Shown: one piece after another, positions 6,318 through 11,635 of the stretch
Position numbering within the stretch: the first letter of the stretch is position 1
How the letters are laid out: every line of letters begins with the position of its first letter
Source of the DNA: JANNRW01 sp031401815
GTDB lineage: Bacteria; Desulfobacterota; Desulfuromonadia; Geobacterales; DSM-12255
DNA length: 11,635 nt
Direction of reading: 5' to 3'
Assembly: GCA_031401815.1 (NCBI GenBank)
Contig: JANNRW010000087.1
Coordinates: forward strand, 1 to 11,635
Program-made: the position numbers and the translations under genes
Notes under the pieces: generated by a model
What the model was told of the DNA's origin: nothing
Seen by the model: the letters and a program-made list of their open reading frames with translations, nothing else
The model's database searches: none

Positions 6318-7133
6318 CTATTTGTAGCTGTGAAGACCAGTCATCAGGAGATTTACTCCCAGAAAGGTGAACAGCATGACAAAAAATCCTATAATAGCAA
6401 GTATTGCCGCCTTTTTCCCCCGCCAGCCGGTTGTCAGCCGCCCGTGGAGCAGGGCAGCATAAACGAACCATGTAATGAGCGACCAGGTCTCTTTGGGATC
6501 CCAGCTCCAGTAGGTGCCCCAGGCTGTCTCCGCCCAGATGGCTCCGGAGATGATGGCAATGGTGAGAAGCGGAAAACCGAAGGTGAGGCATCGATAGTTG
6601 ATTTCATCTAGTGTGTCGAGCGATGGCAGTCTCTGAAAAAGCCCTCCGAGCCTTTTTTTCTTCAGAAAACGCTCCTGGATCAGATAGATGATGGCTGCTC
6701 CGAACGCCACTGCAAAACTGGCGTAACCGAGGAAAGCAACAACGGTATGTATCAGCAGCCATTTGCTTTTAAGCGCAGGATTGAGGGGCATCATGGCGGC
6801 AGTAAAGATAGAGGAGGCGACCATGAGGAGAAAAGCAACCGGTGTTACAAAGGAGCCAAGGACAATCATTTTGAAGCGGCGCTCGAAATAGAGGAAAACC
6901 CCTATAACAGCCATGCTGAAAAAAGAGAGTGACTCGTGAAGGTTTGTAATTGGCGTATGACCAGCCTCTACATATCTGTCAATTGTAAACAAGATATGGA
7001 CTGCAAAGCCGGAGACAATGATGAATCGTGCAATTTTACCCAGTGACTCTGATGGTTTGTAGAGGTAGAGAAGATAGGAAGCTGTTGCTCCAAGATACAG
7101 GGCAAGAGTTGCATAGAAGAGAATGGCGTTCAT
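6318..7133 (-). CDS. ccsA: Cytochrome c assembly protein, CcsA/HemX type
   Basis: A 271-residue polytopic inner-membrane protein with about eight hydrophobic segments. The tryptophan-rich WGTYWSWDPKETWSLITW (205-222) is the WWD signature of heme-handling proteins (CcmC, CcmF, CcsA). Histidines at 65 (NLHES), 129, 230 and 267 are candidate heme ligands. Length and position directly before hemA match the HemX/CcsA form of System II c-type cytochrome maturation, whose partner CcsB/ResB is not in the window. In Bacillus the HemX homologue lowers HemA protein levels, so a regulatory role is also possible. The start codon overlaps the stop of the upstream gene as ATGA (7130-7133), implying translational coupling. 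CcsA versus HemX cannot be settled from sequence alone. Confidence 0.92.
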   Translation of the reverse strand: MNAILFYATLALYLGATASYLLYLYKPSESLGKIARFIIVSGFAVHILFTIDRYVEAGHTPITNLHESLSFFSMAVIGVFLYFERRFKMIVLGSFVTPVAFLLMVASSIFTAAMMPLNPALKSKWLLIHTVVAFLGYASFAVAFGAAIIYLIQERFLKKKRLGGLFQRLPSLDTLDEINYRCLTFGFPLLTIAIISGAIWAETAWGTYWSWDPKETWSLITWFVYAALLHGRLTTGWRGKKAAILAIIGFFVMLFTFLGVNLLMTGLHSYK

Positions 7134-7801
7134 TGAGGATCCTCAAGAATTGATTCCAATAAAGCCGGTGAGTATCCGGCTCCCAGACGGAGTTGCAACA
7201 GACCGATTATTTCTGCTTTTGCACCTGCTGCGAAAAGTTGAGGGAGTTGCTGGGCCAGCTCGTTTAAAAAAAGATTATTGTACGTACTGGCAGAGCCTTC
7301 AGTCAACAGCTTTTCGCGGATGTCGCCGAGCAGTTTCACGCTTAGAGCATATTCAGGGCCAAAAAGATCAGCAAGTTCGCGCTTGATGACGGCAGAAAGG
7401 GCAGGTGCCTTGTTGTTGGTGGAGATGGCAATGGAGAGATCTCCCTGCCTGATCACCGCAGGAGAGGTGATATTGCCGGAAGTCGGGCTATCGACAATCT
7501 CGGAGAGAATCCCTCTCGATCTTGCCTCTTCTGCAACTGCCTGATTGACGCTATGGTCACTGGTTGCAGCAATTGCCATGAATGATCCGGCAAGATCACC
7601 TGGCTGGTATTCCCGTGAAAGATGCCGGATCACCCCTTCTTCGCGCAGCTTCTGAAGTTCAAAGGTAATTGTCGGAGAAATTATGGTCAGTATTGCACCG
7701 GTAGGCAGGATGTTGCCTGTCTTCCGCTGTGCCACAGCACCACCGCCAATGATGCTGATCTGTTTATCCTGGAGCTGGAGATTGATGGATAGATAACCCA
7801 T
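7130..7801 (-). CDS. Precorrin-2 dehydrogenase / siroheme synthase N-terminal type
   Basis: A 223-residue cytoplasmic enzyme of the CysG N-terminal (Met8p) family that oxidises precorrin-2 to sirohydrochlorin with NAD+. Seen: the nucleotide-binding IIGGGAVAQRKTGNIL (17-32), AATSD (78-82), catalytic D104 in EIVDSPTSGN (same number as the key aspartate of CysG), and the family pattern IRQGDLSIAISTNNKAPALS (117-136), followed by a helical C-terminal part. No methyltransferase domain is attached; that activity is in the cobA-hemD fusion of the same cluster. I chose the ATG at 7801-7799, because the family starts with this MxYLxINL pattern and an AGGA site precedes it. A TTG at 7837 would add 12 unconserved residues. 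It is the first gene of the leftward tetrapyrrole block and diverges from tRNA-Arg. The cysG N-terminal and sirC names are both in use. Confidence 0.93.
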   Translation of the reverse strand: MGYLSINLQLQDKQISIIGGGAVAQRKTGNILPTGAILTIISPTITFELQKLREEGVIRHLSREYQPGDLAGSFMAIAATSDHSVNQAVAEEARSRGILSEIVDSPTSGNITSPAVIRQGDLSIAISTNNKAPALSAVIKRELADLFGPEYALSVKLLGDIREKLLTEGSASTYNNLFLNELAQQLPQLFAAGAKAEIIGLLQLRLGAGYSPALLESILEDPQ

Positions 7802-7842
7802 AGATGCAGTCCTGTCTTGCCTGAAAAAGTATTGCAATTCAT

Positions 7843-7878
7843 CAGGCTGTCTGGTATTTGTAAACGTCTGTCAGCCTG
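7843..7878. promoter_or_regulatory. Inverted repeat in the leader of the tetrapyrrole block
   Basis: CAGGCTG (7843-7849) and CAGCCTG (7872-7878) are exact complements separated by 22 bp, 42-77 bp upstream of the precorrin-2 dehydrogenase start. It could be an operator half-site pair or a leader hairpin. The arms are only 7 bp, so chance is possible. The promoter itself could not be placed with confidence. Confidence 0.25.
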
Positions 7879-7936
7879 TAGATTCGTACAATGGCAGTTC
7901 AAAGTCAATCAAAAATGGCAAAAAGTGTTTAATTAC

Positions 7937-8013
7937 GCGCTTGTAGCTCAGCTGGATAGAGCAACGGACTACGAATCCGTAGGTCGGGAGTTCGAATCTC
8001 TCCAAGCGCGCCA
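7937..8013 (+). tRNA. tRNA-Arg (anticodon ACG)
   Basis: A 77-nt cloverleaf. The acceptor stem GCGCTTG (7937-7943) pairs with CAAGCGC, the D arm carries GCTCAGCTGGATAGAGC, and the anticodon stem ACGGA/TCCGT holds the loop CTACGAA, giving anticodon ACG. The T arm holds TTCGAAT, with one G-T pair in its stem. The discriminator is G and the CCA end is encoded (8011-8013). It decodes CGN arginine codons after A34 is converted to inosine by TadA. A terminator follows closely, so it is a single-gene transcript divergent from the tetrapyrrole block. Confidence 0.98.
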
Positions 8014-8018
8014 AATTT

Positions 8019-8054
8019 AGGAGGGGTTAGCATTGGATGCTGACTCCTTTTTTT
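8019..8054 (+). terminator. Rho-independent terminator of tRNA-Arg
   Basis: AGGAG and TTAGCAT pair with ATGCTGA and CTCCT, with GGG bulged on the left arm and a TGG loop. A run of seven T (8048-8054) follows at once. It ends the tRNA-Arg transcript 5 nt after the CCA end. Confidence 0.85.
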
Positions 8055-8059
8055 ATAAT
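8033..8059 (+). promoter_or_regulatory. Possible promoter of the small lipoprotein gene
   Basis: TATAAT (8054-8059) is a perfect -10 hexamer 28 nt before the lipoprotein start codon. The best -35 candidate is TTGGAT (8033-8038), with a short 15-bp spacer, located in the loop of the tRNA terminator. Overlap of the T-tract and the -10 box would give terminator-promoter compaction. The weak -35 keeps confidence low. Confidence 0.35.
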
Positions 8060-8087
8060 CTGAAGCAGAGTAAAAAGAGGATATCTT

Positions 8088-8420
8088 ATGAAAAATGAAA
8101 TTTCCATTCTACTCACCCTCCTGATGCTGATATTTGGCTGCTCCTCAAGCGAGGAGAGCAAACTGGTCGGCAAGTGGCAGCATACCAATGATCAGATGTT
8201 CAGCTGTGAGTTTTCAGCTGACAAGACCGGGTCTATGAAGTGGGCGGATGGTTCAGGCAAGCAGCTTCAGGCTCCGATTAAATGGTCGATGGTCAAGGGT
8301 TCGGGGAAAGTTACGGTTGAGGCAGATCTCGGGAATGGAGTTACCACAGGGGTCTTTGATTTCAGGGAAGAGAAGCTGATAAGTCCAGGCGGGCTGGATG
8401 TCTACAGCAAGGTTAAATAG
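8088..8420 (+). CDS. Small lipoprotein with lipocalin-like start motif, function unknown
   Basis: A 110-residue predicted lipoprotein. The signal peptide (1-17) ends in the lipobox LIFGC with the lipid-bearing cysteine at 18, so export and anchoring to a membrane are expected. The mature part has KLVGKWQHTNDQMFSCEFSA (25-44) and then alternating short hydrophobic stretches typical of an all-beta fold. The LVGKW pattern is common in lipocalin-like small proteins, but no specific function follows. AAGAGGAT gives a ribosome site about 7 nt before the ATG. Its stop codon is followed directly by a TCAG heptamer array, and then by the substrate-binding protein gene on the same strand. Real gene: high confidence; role: not recognised. 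Confidence 0.85.
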   Translation: MKNEISILLTLLMLIFGCSSSEESKLVGKWQHTNDQMFSCEFSADKTGSMKWADGSGKQLQAPIKWSMVKGSGKVTVEADLGNGVTTGVFDFREEKLISPGGLDVYSKVK

Positions 8421-8423
8421 TAG

Positions 8424-8448
8424 TCAGGAGTCAGTGGTCAGGAGTCAG
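8424..8448. repeat. Single TCAGNNN heptamer array
   Basis: Three and a half 7-bp units (TCAGGAG, TCAGTGG, TCAGGAG, TCAG) begin four bases after the lipoprotein stop codon. They are the same family as the mirrored arrays near 3731-3908 and 11107-11241 but have no reverse partner here. The array fills much of the 73-bp gap to the next gene. Confidence 0.8.
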
Positions 8449-8493
8449 AATTTTAACCCGGAAAATGTGTATAAAGAGTCCCGGAGTTTCAGG

Positions 8494-9573
8494 ATGTTGT
8501 TTGTAAGAGCCATCATTATACTGCTGCTGCTGGTTTCCATTGAAATCCCGGCAGCACTCTCTTCAGAGCCAAAAACTGAAGCTCCGGCTCCCTCTCTGAA
8601 AACCGGGAAACTCTATATTTACGGGGCTGTTGGCCAGAAGATTGCTGATCCGCTGATCAAGGAGTTCCAGACCCTTTATCCTGAGATCAGGGTTGATTTC
8701 GTACATATGAGCCCTGGCGAGGTTTTCAACCGTCATATGAACAATATTGCCGCCGGAAGGGTTTCAGCCGATATTCTCTGGAGCCCGGAGATCACCCTTC
8801 AGTCTTCACTTGTGAAAGACGGTTATTCGCTCAGGTATCGCCCGCAGGTAACCGGCAGCTTTTTGCCGTTCGCTCGAAAGCTGGATACATCGCTTGTAAC
8901 TGCTTTCGAGCCAATAGTAATGGCCTATAACAGGAAATTCTTCAGCAGGGACGATTACCCGACAACACACAGGATGATGCAGAAAGAGTTCAGGGATAAA
9001 CGGTACAGAGGCATGATCGGGACTTGCGATCCTGACAAAAACACTCATGCTTTCATGCTCCTCACTCAGGATCTTGTTTATGGCTTTAACTTCTGGACGC
9101 TGGTAAAAAGTTTTGGTGAAGCAGGGATAAAGCTTTTTCCTGATTATAGCTCCACACTTTCTGCGATCAGTTCCGGCGAGATTGCTTTTGCCTACAACAT
9201 CCCTCTCTCCGAGATTGCCAAATATCGGGGTGCAGAGGAAAATATCGGCTGGTTCTACCCTTCAGACTACACCCTTGCCCTTCCGTTGATGGCACTGATT
9301 TCCAGAGGGGCCACAAATCCGGATGCAGCAAAGCTCTGGGCAGACTTCCTGTTTTCAAAAGCTGCGCAACAGACGATCTCCTGGGAGACCAATCTGCTTC
9401 CGGTCAGAGAAGATGTTGAGGGTGGCGAGTTGAGAAAAATCGCAAAAGCAGTGCCAGGTGGTGAGGTCTTGAAAGCTGTTGGAACAGATGGGGAGGCGAG
9501 CAGGTACAGTGATAAAGGGCTGAAACGCGGATTTCTGCTTAAATGGAAGCAGCTGCTGAATAAATCGAAATAG
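8494..9573 (+). CDS. ABC transporter periplasmic substrate-binding protein, Fe3+/PgtC-like family
   Basis: A 359-residue exported solute-binding protein. The signal peptide is MLFVRAIIILLLLVSIEIPA, with cleavage likely near AALS-S (23). The mature part starts with GKLYIYGAVGQKIADPLIKE, then FQTLYPEIRVDF, HMSPGEVFNRHMNNIAAG, SADILWSPE and AFEPIVMAYNRKFF. This is the layout of the type-II binding proteins that take up ferric iron or that sense phosphoglycerate (PgtC). The ligand cannot be assigned. I chose the ATG at 8494 because GGAG stands 8 nt upstream and a signal peptide starts there. The longer frame from 8398 would read through the lipoprotein end and the TCAG repeats. No permease or ATPase gene is adjacent, so it is an orphan; it may serve a remote transporter or a sensor kinase. 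Confidence 0.88.
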   Translation: MLFVRAIIILLLLVSIEIPAALSSEPKTEAPAPSLKTGKLYIYGAVGQKIADPLIKEFQTLYPEIRVDFVHMSPGEVFNRHMNNIAAGRVSADILWSPEITLQSSLVKDGYSLRYRPQVTGSFLPFARKLDTSLVTAFEPIVMAYNRKFFSRDDYPTTHRMMQKEFRDKRYRGMIGTCDPDKNTHAFMLLTQDLVYGFNFWTLVKSFGEAGIKLFPDYSSTLSAISSGEIAFAYNIPLSEIAKYRGAEENIGWFYPSDYTLALPLMALISRGATNPDAAKLWADFLFSKAAQQTISWETNLLPVREDVEGGELRKIAKAVPGGEVLKAVGTDGEASRYSDKGLKRGFLLKWKQLLNKSK

Positions 9574-9592
9574 CCCAAAACGGCAATTGAAA

Positions 9593-9672
9593 CACAGAGA
9601 CACAGAGACACAGAGACACAGAGACACAGAGACACAGAGACACAGAGACACAGAGACACAGAGACACAGAGA
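9593..9672. repeat. Ten perfect tandem copies of an 8-bp unit (CACAGAGA)
   Basis: Ten uninterrupted copies of CACAGAGA lie between the convergent substrate-binding protein and phosphatase genes. Perfect identity suggests recent expansion by slippage, so copy number is likely to vary between strains. A degenerate reverse-orientation relative lies 98 bp away at 9771-9798. On the minus strand the array translates to SVSLCLCV-rich nonsense frames, which are not genes. No terminator is obvious in the rest of the 194-bp gap. Confidence 0.95.
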
Positions 9673-9767
9673 ATACTCAGAAATCATTTAGTTTTGTAAA
9701 GCTGAATGTTAACTCAAAGGTTAACAGAATATCTTGATCTTCTAACTGGCTGTTGAAGTAAAAGATT

Positions 9768-10562
9768 TTACTCTGTGCCCTCGGTGCCTCTGTGTTGAAC
9801 TGATTTTATCAGATCGATAGTCTGCATCCCCTGTCTCAGAAGCTCTTTCAGATGTTCGCTCCGGTGGGCGTCACTGCCGAAACAGTCGTACAGGCCGCTC
9901 TCCAGGAACTGTTTCGCCTGATCCTTGATCCTTTCACCATAATAACCTGCAAAACTCCCTATATTCCCCTGAAAACGACACCCCTTTCCTTTGAGAATCT
10001 GTACAAAAGAGTAAGGGGGAGCTCCTGGAAGCACGGGTTTGCGTAATACACTCGCATATATACTGCTCCAGTCCCCTTTTGCTCTTCTTTGCGCAAATAC
10101 CGGAGATCGCTCGGGGTGGGCAATAAGCGGAGTAAAACCAGAGGAAATTATCTTGTCGACAAGCTTTTCAAAATCCTTGCAGGCTATATTTGGGTGAAAA
10201 GGGGCTTCAACAAGGATAACCCTCTCAGAGAGAGTGAGAGGATCTTCAAGGAATGCGGTAATGTTTTCATCAAGGTAGTATTCAGCTCCGGCAACAAGTT
10301 CCAAGGGGACAGACTCCGTATCAAGCTTTTGCTGAAGTTCAGAGGTTCTGTTCCTTATTTCAGCAGCGCTCTTTTCATACCCCCCCCTGATCTGATGGGG
10401 TGTACAGCAGACCGCAGTGAACCCCGCAGCAGCCAGAATCCGCGCCATCTTCACAGATTCCTCCATGCTGGCCGCACCATCGTCCAGACCCGGCAAGAGA
10501 TGGCAGTGCCAGTCGATAAGGCCTGGATTTTCGGTTTTTAACTGTTCAGTTCTGTCTTTCAT
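9768..10562 (-). CDS. PHP-domain tyrosine-protein phosphatase, CpsB/CapC/YwqE-like
   Basis: A 264-residue metal-dependent PHP-domain protein. Motifs for the metal site: DWHCHLLPGLDDGA (17-30, H19 and H21), TPH (54-56), GAEYYLD (92-98), IAHPER (147-152) and GSDAHR (229-234). This is the pattern of CpsB/YwqE phosphatases, which dephosphorylate tyrosine kinases controlling capsule or exopolysaccharide export. No kinase or polysaccharide gene is nearby. Between HPER and QGNIGSFAG there is a stretch (about 153-197) that seems longer than usual. The last residues, QHRGTEGTE, and the stop codon are encoded by the 8-bp repeat relative at 9771-9798, not by conserved family sequence. A TTG one codon upstream (10565) is an alternative start; an AAGGA site lies 7 nt before the TTG and 10 nt before the ATG. 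It is 34 bp downstream of the YchJ-type gene and probably cotranscribed with it. Confidence 0.9.
   Translation of the reverse strand: MKDRTEQLKTENPGLIDWHCHLLPGLDDGAASMEESVKMARILAAAGFTAVCCTPHQIRGGYEKSAAEIRNRTSELQQKLDTESVPLELVAGAEYYLDENITAFLEDPLTLSERVILVEAPFHPNIACKDFEKLVDKIISSGFTPLIAHPERSPVFAQRRAKGDWSSIYASVLRKPVLPGAPPYSFVQILKGKGCRFQGNIGSFAGYYGERIKDQAKQFLESGLYDCFGSDAHRSEHLKELLRQGMQTIDLIKSVQHRGTEGTE
9771..9798. repeat. Reverse-orientation relative of the CACAGAGA array inside the phosphatase 3' end
   Basis: Read on the minus strand, this is AACACAGAGG-CACCGAGG-GCACAGAG, about three degenerate 8-bp units of the same family as 9593-9672. It encodes the HRGTEGTE tail just before the TAA stop of the phosphatase gene. 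Confidence 0.8.
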
Positions 10563-10596
10563 CAACTATTTATCCTTGTTTTTCCAGCCCTCCGCA

Positions 10597-11082
10597 TTAC
10601 TTCCCGCAGCACTTCTTGTATTTTGTGCCGCTGCCGCAAGGGCATGGCTCGTTTCTCCCTGTTTTTGAGCTTGTGAGCGGTTTCGCACCAACGATTTTTC
10701 CGTCTGTAAAGTACCAGCGGCCATCAAGTTTTTTGAATTTCCCGAGTTCATGATGAACATGTTCTGAATCATCTTCGCTGAACCGGGCAATGAATTCCAC
10801 CTCGCCGCTGCTCTCTTGTGCGCCACCTCTGCTCTCTATTATCTCCAGTCCAAGCCAGGTGGAGCTTTCAGCCCATTTGCGGGTGCCTTCATGATCGTAA
10901 TCCTGACGGTGAGCCGGGTGGGTAGTATCATAAAGATAATCAATCTCTGCCTTTACGTAGGCAGAATAGCGTGAACGCATGAGGCGCTCAGCTGTATCAG
11001 CCTGCAAAACCCTTTTGATGAGAGGCTCACAGCACTCTGCATATGATATTTCGCTGCCACAGGGGCAGAGTTCAATGGACAT
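10597..11082 (-). CDS. YchJ-family protein with two SEC-C zinc motifs and NTF2-like core
   Basis: A 161-residue protein of the YchJ/UPF0225 family. An N-terminal SEC-C-like cysteine set (C6, C8, C17, C18 in CPCGSEISYAECC) is followed by the family hallmark AERLMRSRYSAYVKAEIDYL (31-50). A small NTF2-like alpha/beta domain with THPAHR (54-59) and FIARF (97-101) comes next, then a C-terminal SEC-C motif, NEPCPCGSGTKYKKCCGK (144-161), like the zinc-binding tail of SecA. Each motif would bind one Zn2+. The cellular role is not established; partners such as ribosomes or the Sec system are speculative. The start ATG at 11082-11080 has GGAG 8 nt upstream. A mirrored TCAG array sits upstream and the phosphatase gene follows in the same direction. 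Confidence 0.93.
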   Translation of the reverse strand: MSIELCPCGSEISYAECCEPLIKRVLQADTAERLMRSRYSAYVKAEIDYLYDTTHPAHRQDYDHEGTRKWAESSTWLGLEIIESRGGAQESSGEVEFIARFSEDDSEHVHHELGKFKKLDGRWYFTDGKIVGAKPLTSSKTGRNEPCPCGSGTKYKKCCGK

Positions 11083-11106
11083 GGATGTTGCTCCTTGATT
11101 TTAATA

Positions 11107-11241
11107 TCAGTAATCAGGATTCAGGGGTCAGGAGTCAGTAGAAAAAACAACCCGACTGTGCCGGATTTTCCAAAAGTTGCCTATGAGTATGCGCCCTTAT
11201 GCTTTTCATTCTGACCCCTGATCCCTGACTACTGACTACTG
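11107..11241. repeat. Mirrored TCAGNNN heptamer arrays between the Dabb and YchJ-type genes
   Basis: The left array (11107-11141) is five units (TCAGTAA, TCAGGAT, TCAGGGG, TCAGGAG, TCAGTAG). The right array (11211-11241) is four reverse-orientation units (CTGACCC, CTGATCC, CTGACTA twice) plus a partial one. The core is about 69 bp. The 19-mer at 11121-11139 is the exact reverse complement of 3878-3896. Reading the minus strand here, GCATAA and GGGCGC precede T6 and the array, in the same order as in the 3764-3877 core, suggesting the two loci derive from one longer element in opposite orientations. Confidence 0.85.
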
Positions 11242-11247
11242 CTGCAA

Positions 11248-11535
11248 TTATTCGTAATCCGCAGTTACGACCGCCGAGCTGTTTGCCCTCATGTATGCTG
11301 CAACCACATCCGCATGATACGGGTGCACCTGATATGCCTGAAGATCAGCCAGTGAATCGAATCTCGAAAAGAGGGCAACATCATAGGAGCGCTCTGAACG
11401 GACAACATCAATGCCGACCTCCAGATGCCTCAGCATCGGGAGTTTGCCATCCATGCTGAGAAGCATCTCCTTTGCCTTTGAAACATTTTCCGCTGAAGGA
11501 TCCTTCAGCTTGAAGAGTACTATGTGCGTAATCAT
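11248..11535 (-). CDS. Dabb-family (stress-responsive A/B barrel) protein
   Basis: A 95-residue single-domain dimeric alpha/beta-barrel protein of the Dabb family. Seen: the opening strand MITHIVLFKLKD (1-12) with H4, the helix ENVSKAKEMLLSMDGKLP, LRHLEVGIDVVRSERSYDVALFS, and the closing DLQAYQVHPYHADVVAAYM, where HPxH is a family hallmark. Plant members are salt-stress proteins and some relatives are polyketide cyclases. Bacterial functions are mostly unknown, so no reaction is assigned. The start ATG at 11535-11533 follows GGAG at 8 nt spacing. A hairpin repeat begins only about 40 bp upstream, and a TCAG array starts 6 bp after its stop codon, so the gene is bracketed by two repeat families. 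Confidence 0.93.
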   Translation of the reverse strand: MITHIVLFKLKDPSAENVSKAKEMLLSMDGKLPMLRHLEVGIDVVRSERSYDVALFSRFDSLADLQAYQVHPYHADVVAAYMRANSSAVVTADYE

Positions 11536-11575
11536 GGTAAAATCTCCTTTTTTGGTTATCTATTCAGAATCGTAT

Positions 11576-11617
11576 CATAACTCCCCCTGTCCCCCTCTTG
11601 TCTCAAGCGGGGGGACG
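11576..11617. repeat. Third copy of the CATAAC hairpin monomer
   Basis: It begins CATAACTCCCCCTGT and carries the 10-bp stem CCCCCTCTTG / CAAGCGGGGG (11591-11600 / 11604-11613) with loop TCT and one mismatch, followed by GACGCT. The offset from CATAAC to the stem is 15 nt, as in the two copies at 1979-2108. A facing partner, if any, would be beyond the window edge. It lies about 40 bp upstream of the Dabb gene start, where its promoter would be expected. Confidence 0.8.
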
Positions 11618-11635
11618 CTTTGAGGAAGATAAGCC

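Noticed and set aside
7802..7837. Longer precorrin-2 dehydrogenase from a TTG at 7837
   Set aside because: The 12 extra residues do not match the family start and have no good ribosome site; the ATG at 7801 has AGGA upstream and the usual N-terminal pattern.
7880..7908. Promoter for the tetrapyrrole block: TTGACT on the minus strand at 7908-7903
   Set aside because: The -35 match is good, but no acceptable -10 hexamer occurs at 16-18 bp spacing, so it is not listed as a feature.
7817..8020. 67-codon plus-strand frame crossing the tRNA
   Set aside because: It reads through a complete tRNA-Arg gene; its peptide is a typical tRNA readthrough artefact.
8398..8493. Longer binding-protein start at 8398
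   Set aside because: It would overlap the lipoprotein end, translate the TCAG repeats and place the signal peptide 32 residues inside the protein.
9267..9687. Minus-strand frames rich in SLCLCVSV
   Set aside because: They are translations of the 8-bp tandem repeat plus the antisense of the binding-protein gene. The repeated peptide is an artefact of an 8-bp period read in triplets.

Overview
The window looks like chromosomal DNA of a Geobacter-like member of the Desulfuromonadia. The basis is the gene order precorrin-2 dehydrogenase - ccsA/hemX - hemA - hemC - cobA/hemD fusion, which I recall from Geobacteraceae, and the protein styles; there is no rRNA or marker search behind this. Nothing indicates phage or plasmid, and no transposase or integrase is visible.

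Layout. (1) 1-1761, minus strand: a PLP-dependent aminotransferase followed 14 bp later by larB (nickel-pincer nucleotide biosynthesis), which runs off the left edge. (2) 1762-2161: a 400-bp gene-free stretch packed with inverted and direct repeats. (3) 2162-7801, minus strand: a tetrapyrrole block. Transcription runs right to left: precorrin-2 dehydrogenase, CcsA/HemX-type cytochrome c assembly protein, glutamyl-tRNA reductase (hemA), hydroxymethylbilane synthase (hemC) and a fused uroporphyrinogen-III methyltransferase/synthase (cobA-hemD). The first three genes are tightly coupled; the last two are separated by repeat-filled gaps, and an intrinsic terminator follows hemC. (4) 7937-9573, plus strand: tRNA-Arg(ACG) with its terminator, a small lipoprotein and an orphan Fe3+-type substrate-binding protein. 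(5) 9768-11535, minus strand: a PHP-domain CpsB/YwqE-like phosphatase, a YchJ-type SEC-C protein and a Dabb (stress-responsive A/B barrel) protein.

How the genes work together. HemA starts 5-aminolevulinate synthesis from glutamyl-tRNA. HemC and the HemD domain make uroporphyrinogen III. The CobA domain converts it to precorrin-2, and the first gene oxidises this to sirohydrochlorin, so the block feeds heme, siroheme and cobalamin. CcsA/HemX ties tetrapyrrole supply to heme handling for c-type cytochromes, which fits a cytochrome-rich anaerobe. hemL, hemB and the chelatases are not in the window.

The most unusual content is not coding. Most intergenic gaps carry short-period tandem repeats (7- or 8-bp units) set out as mirrored pairs: a forward array, a core, then a reverse-complement array. 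Three unrelated unit sequences share this plan. A separate hairpin element occurs three times with the same geometry, and two of its copies differ by three compensatory base-pair changes. One repeat array has been absorbed into the C-terminus and stop codon of the phosphatase gene. I found no clearly new protein system; the repeat families are the best candidates for something under-described.
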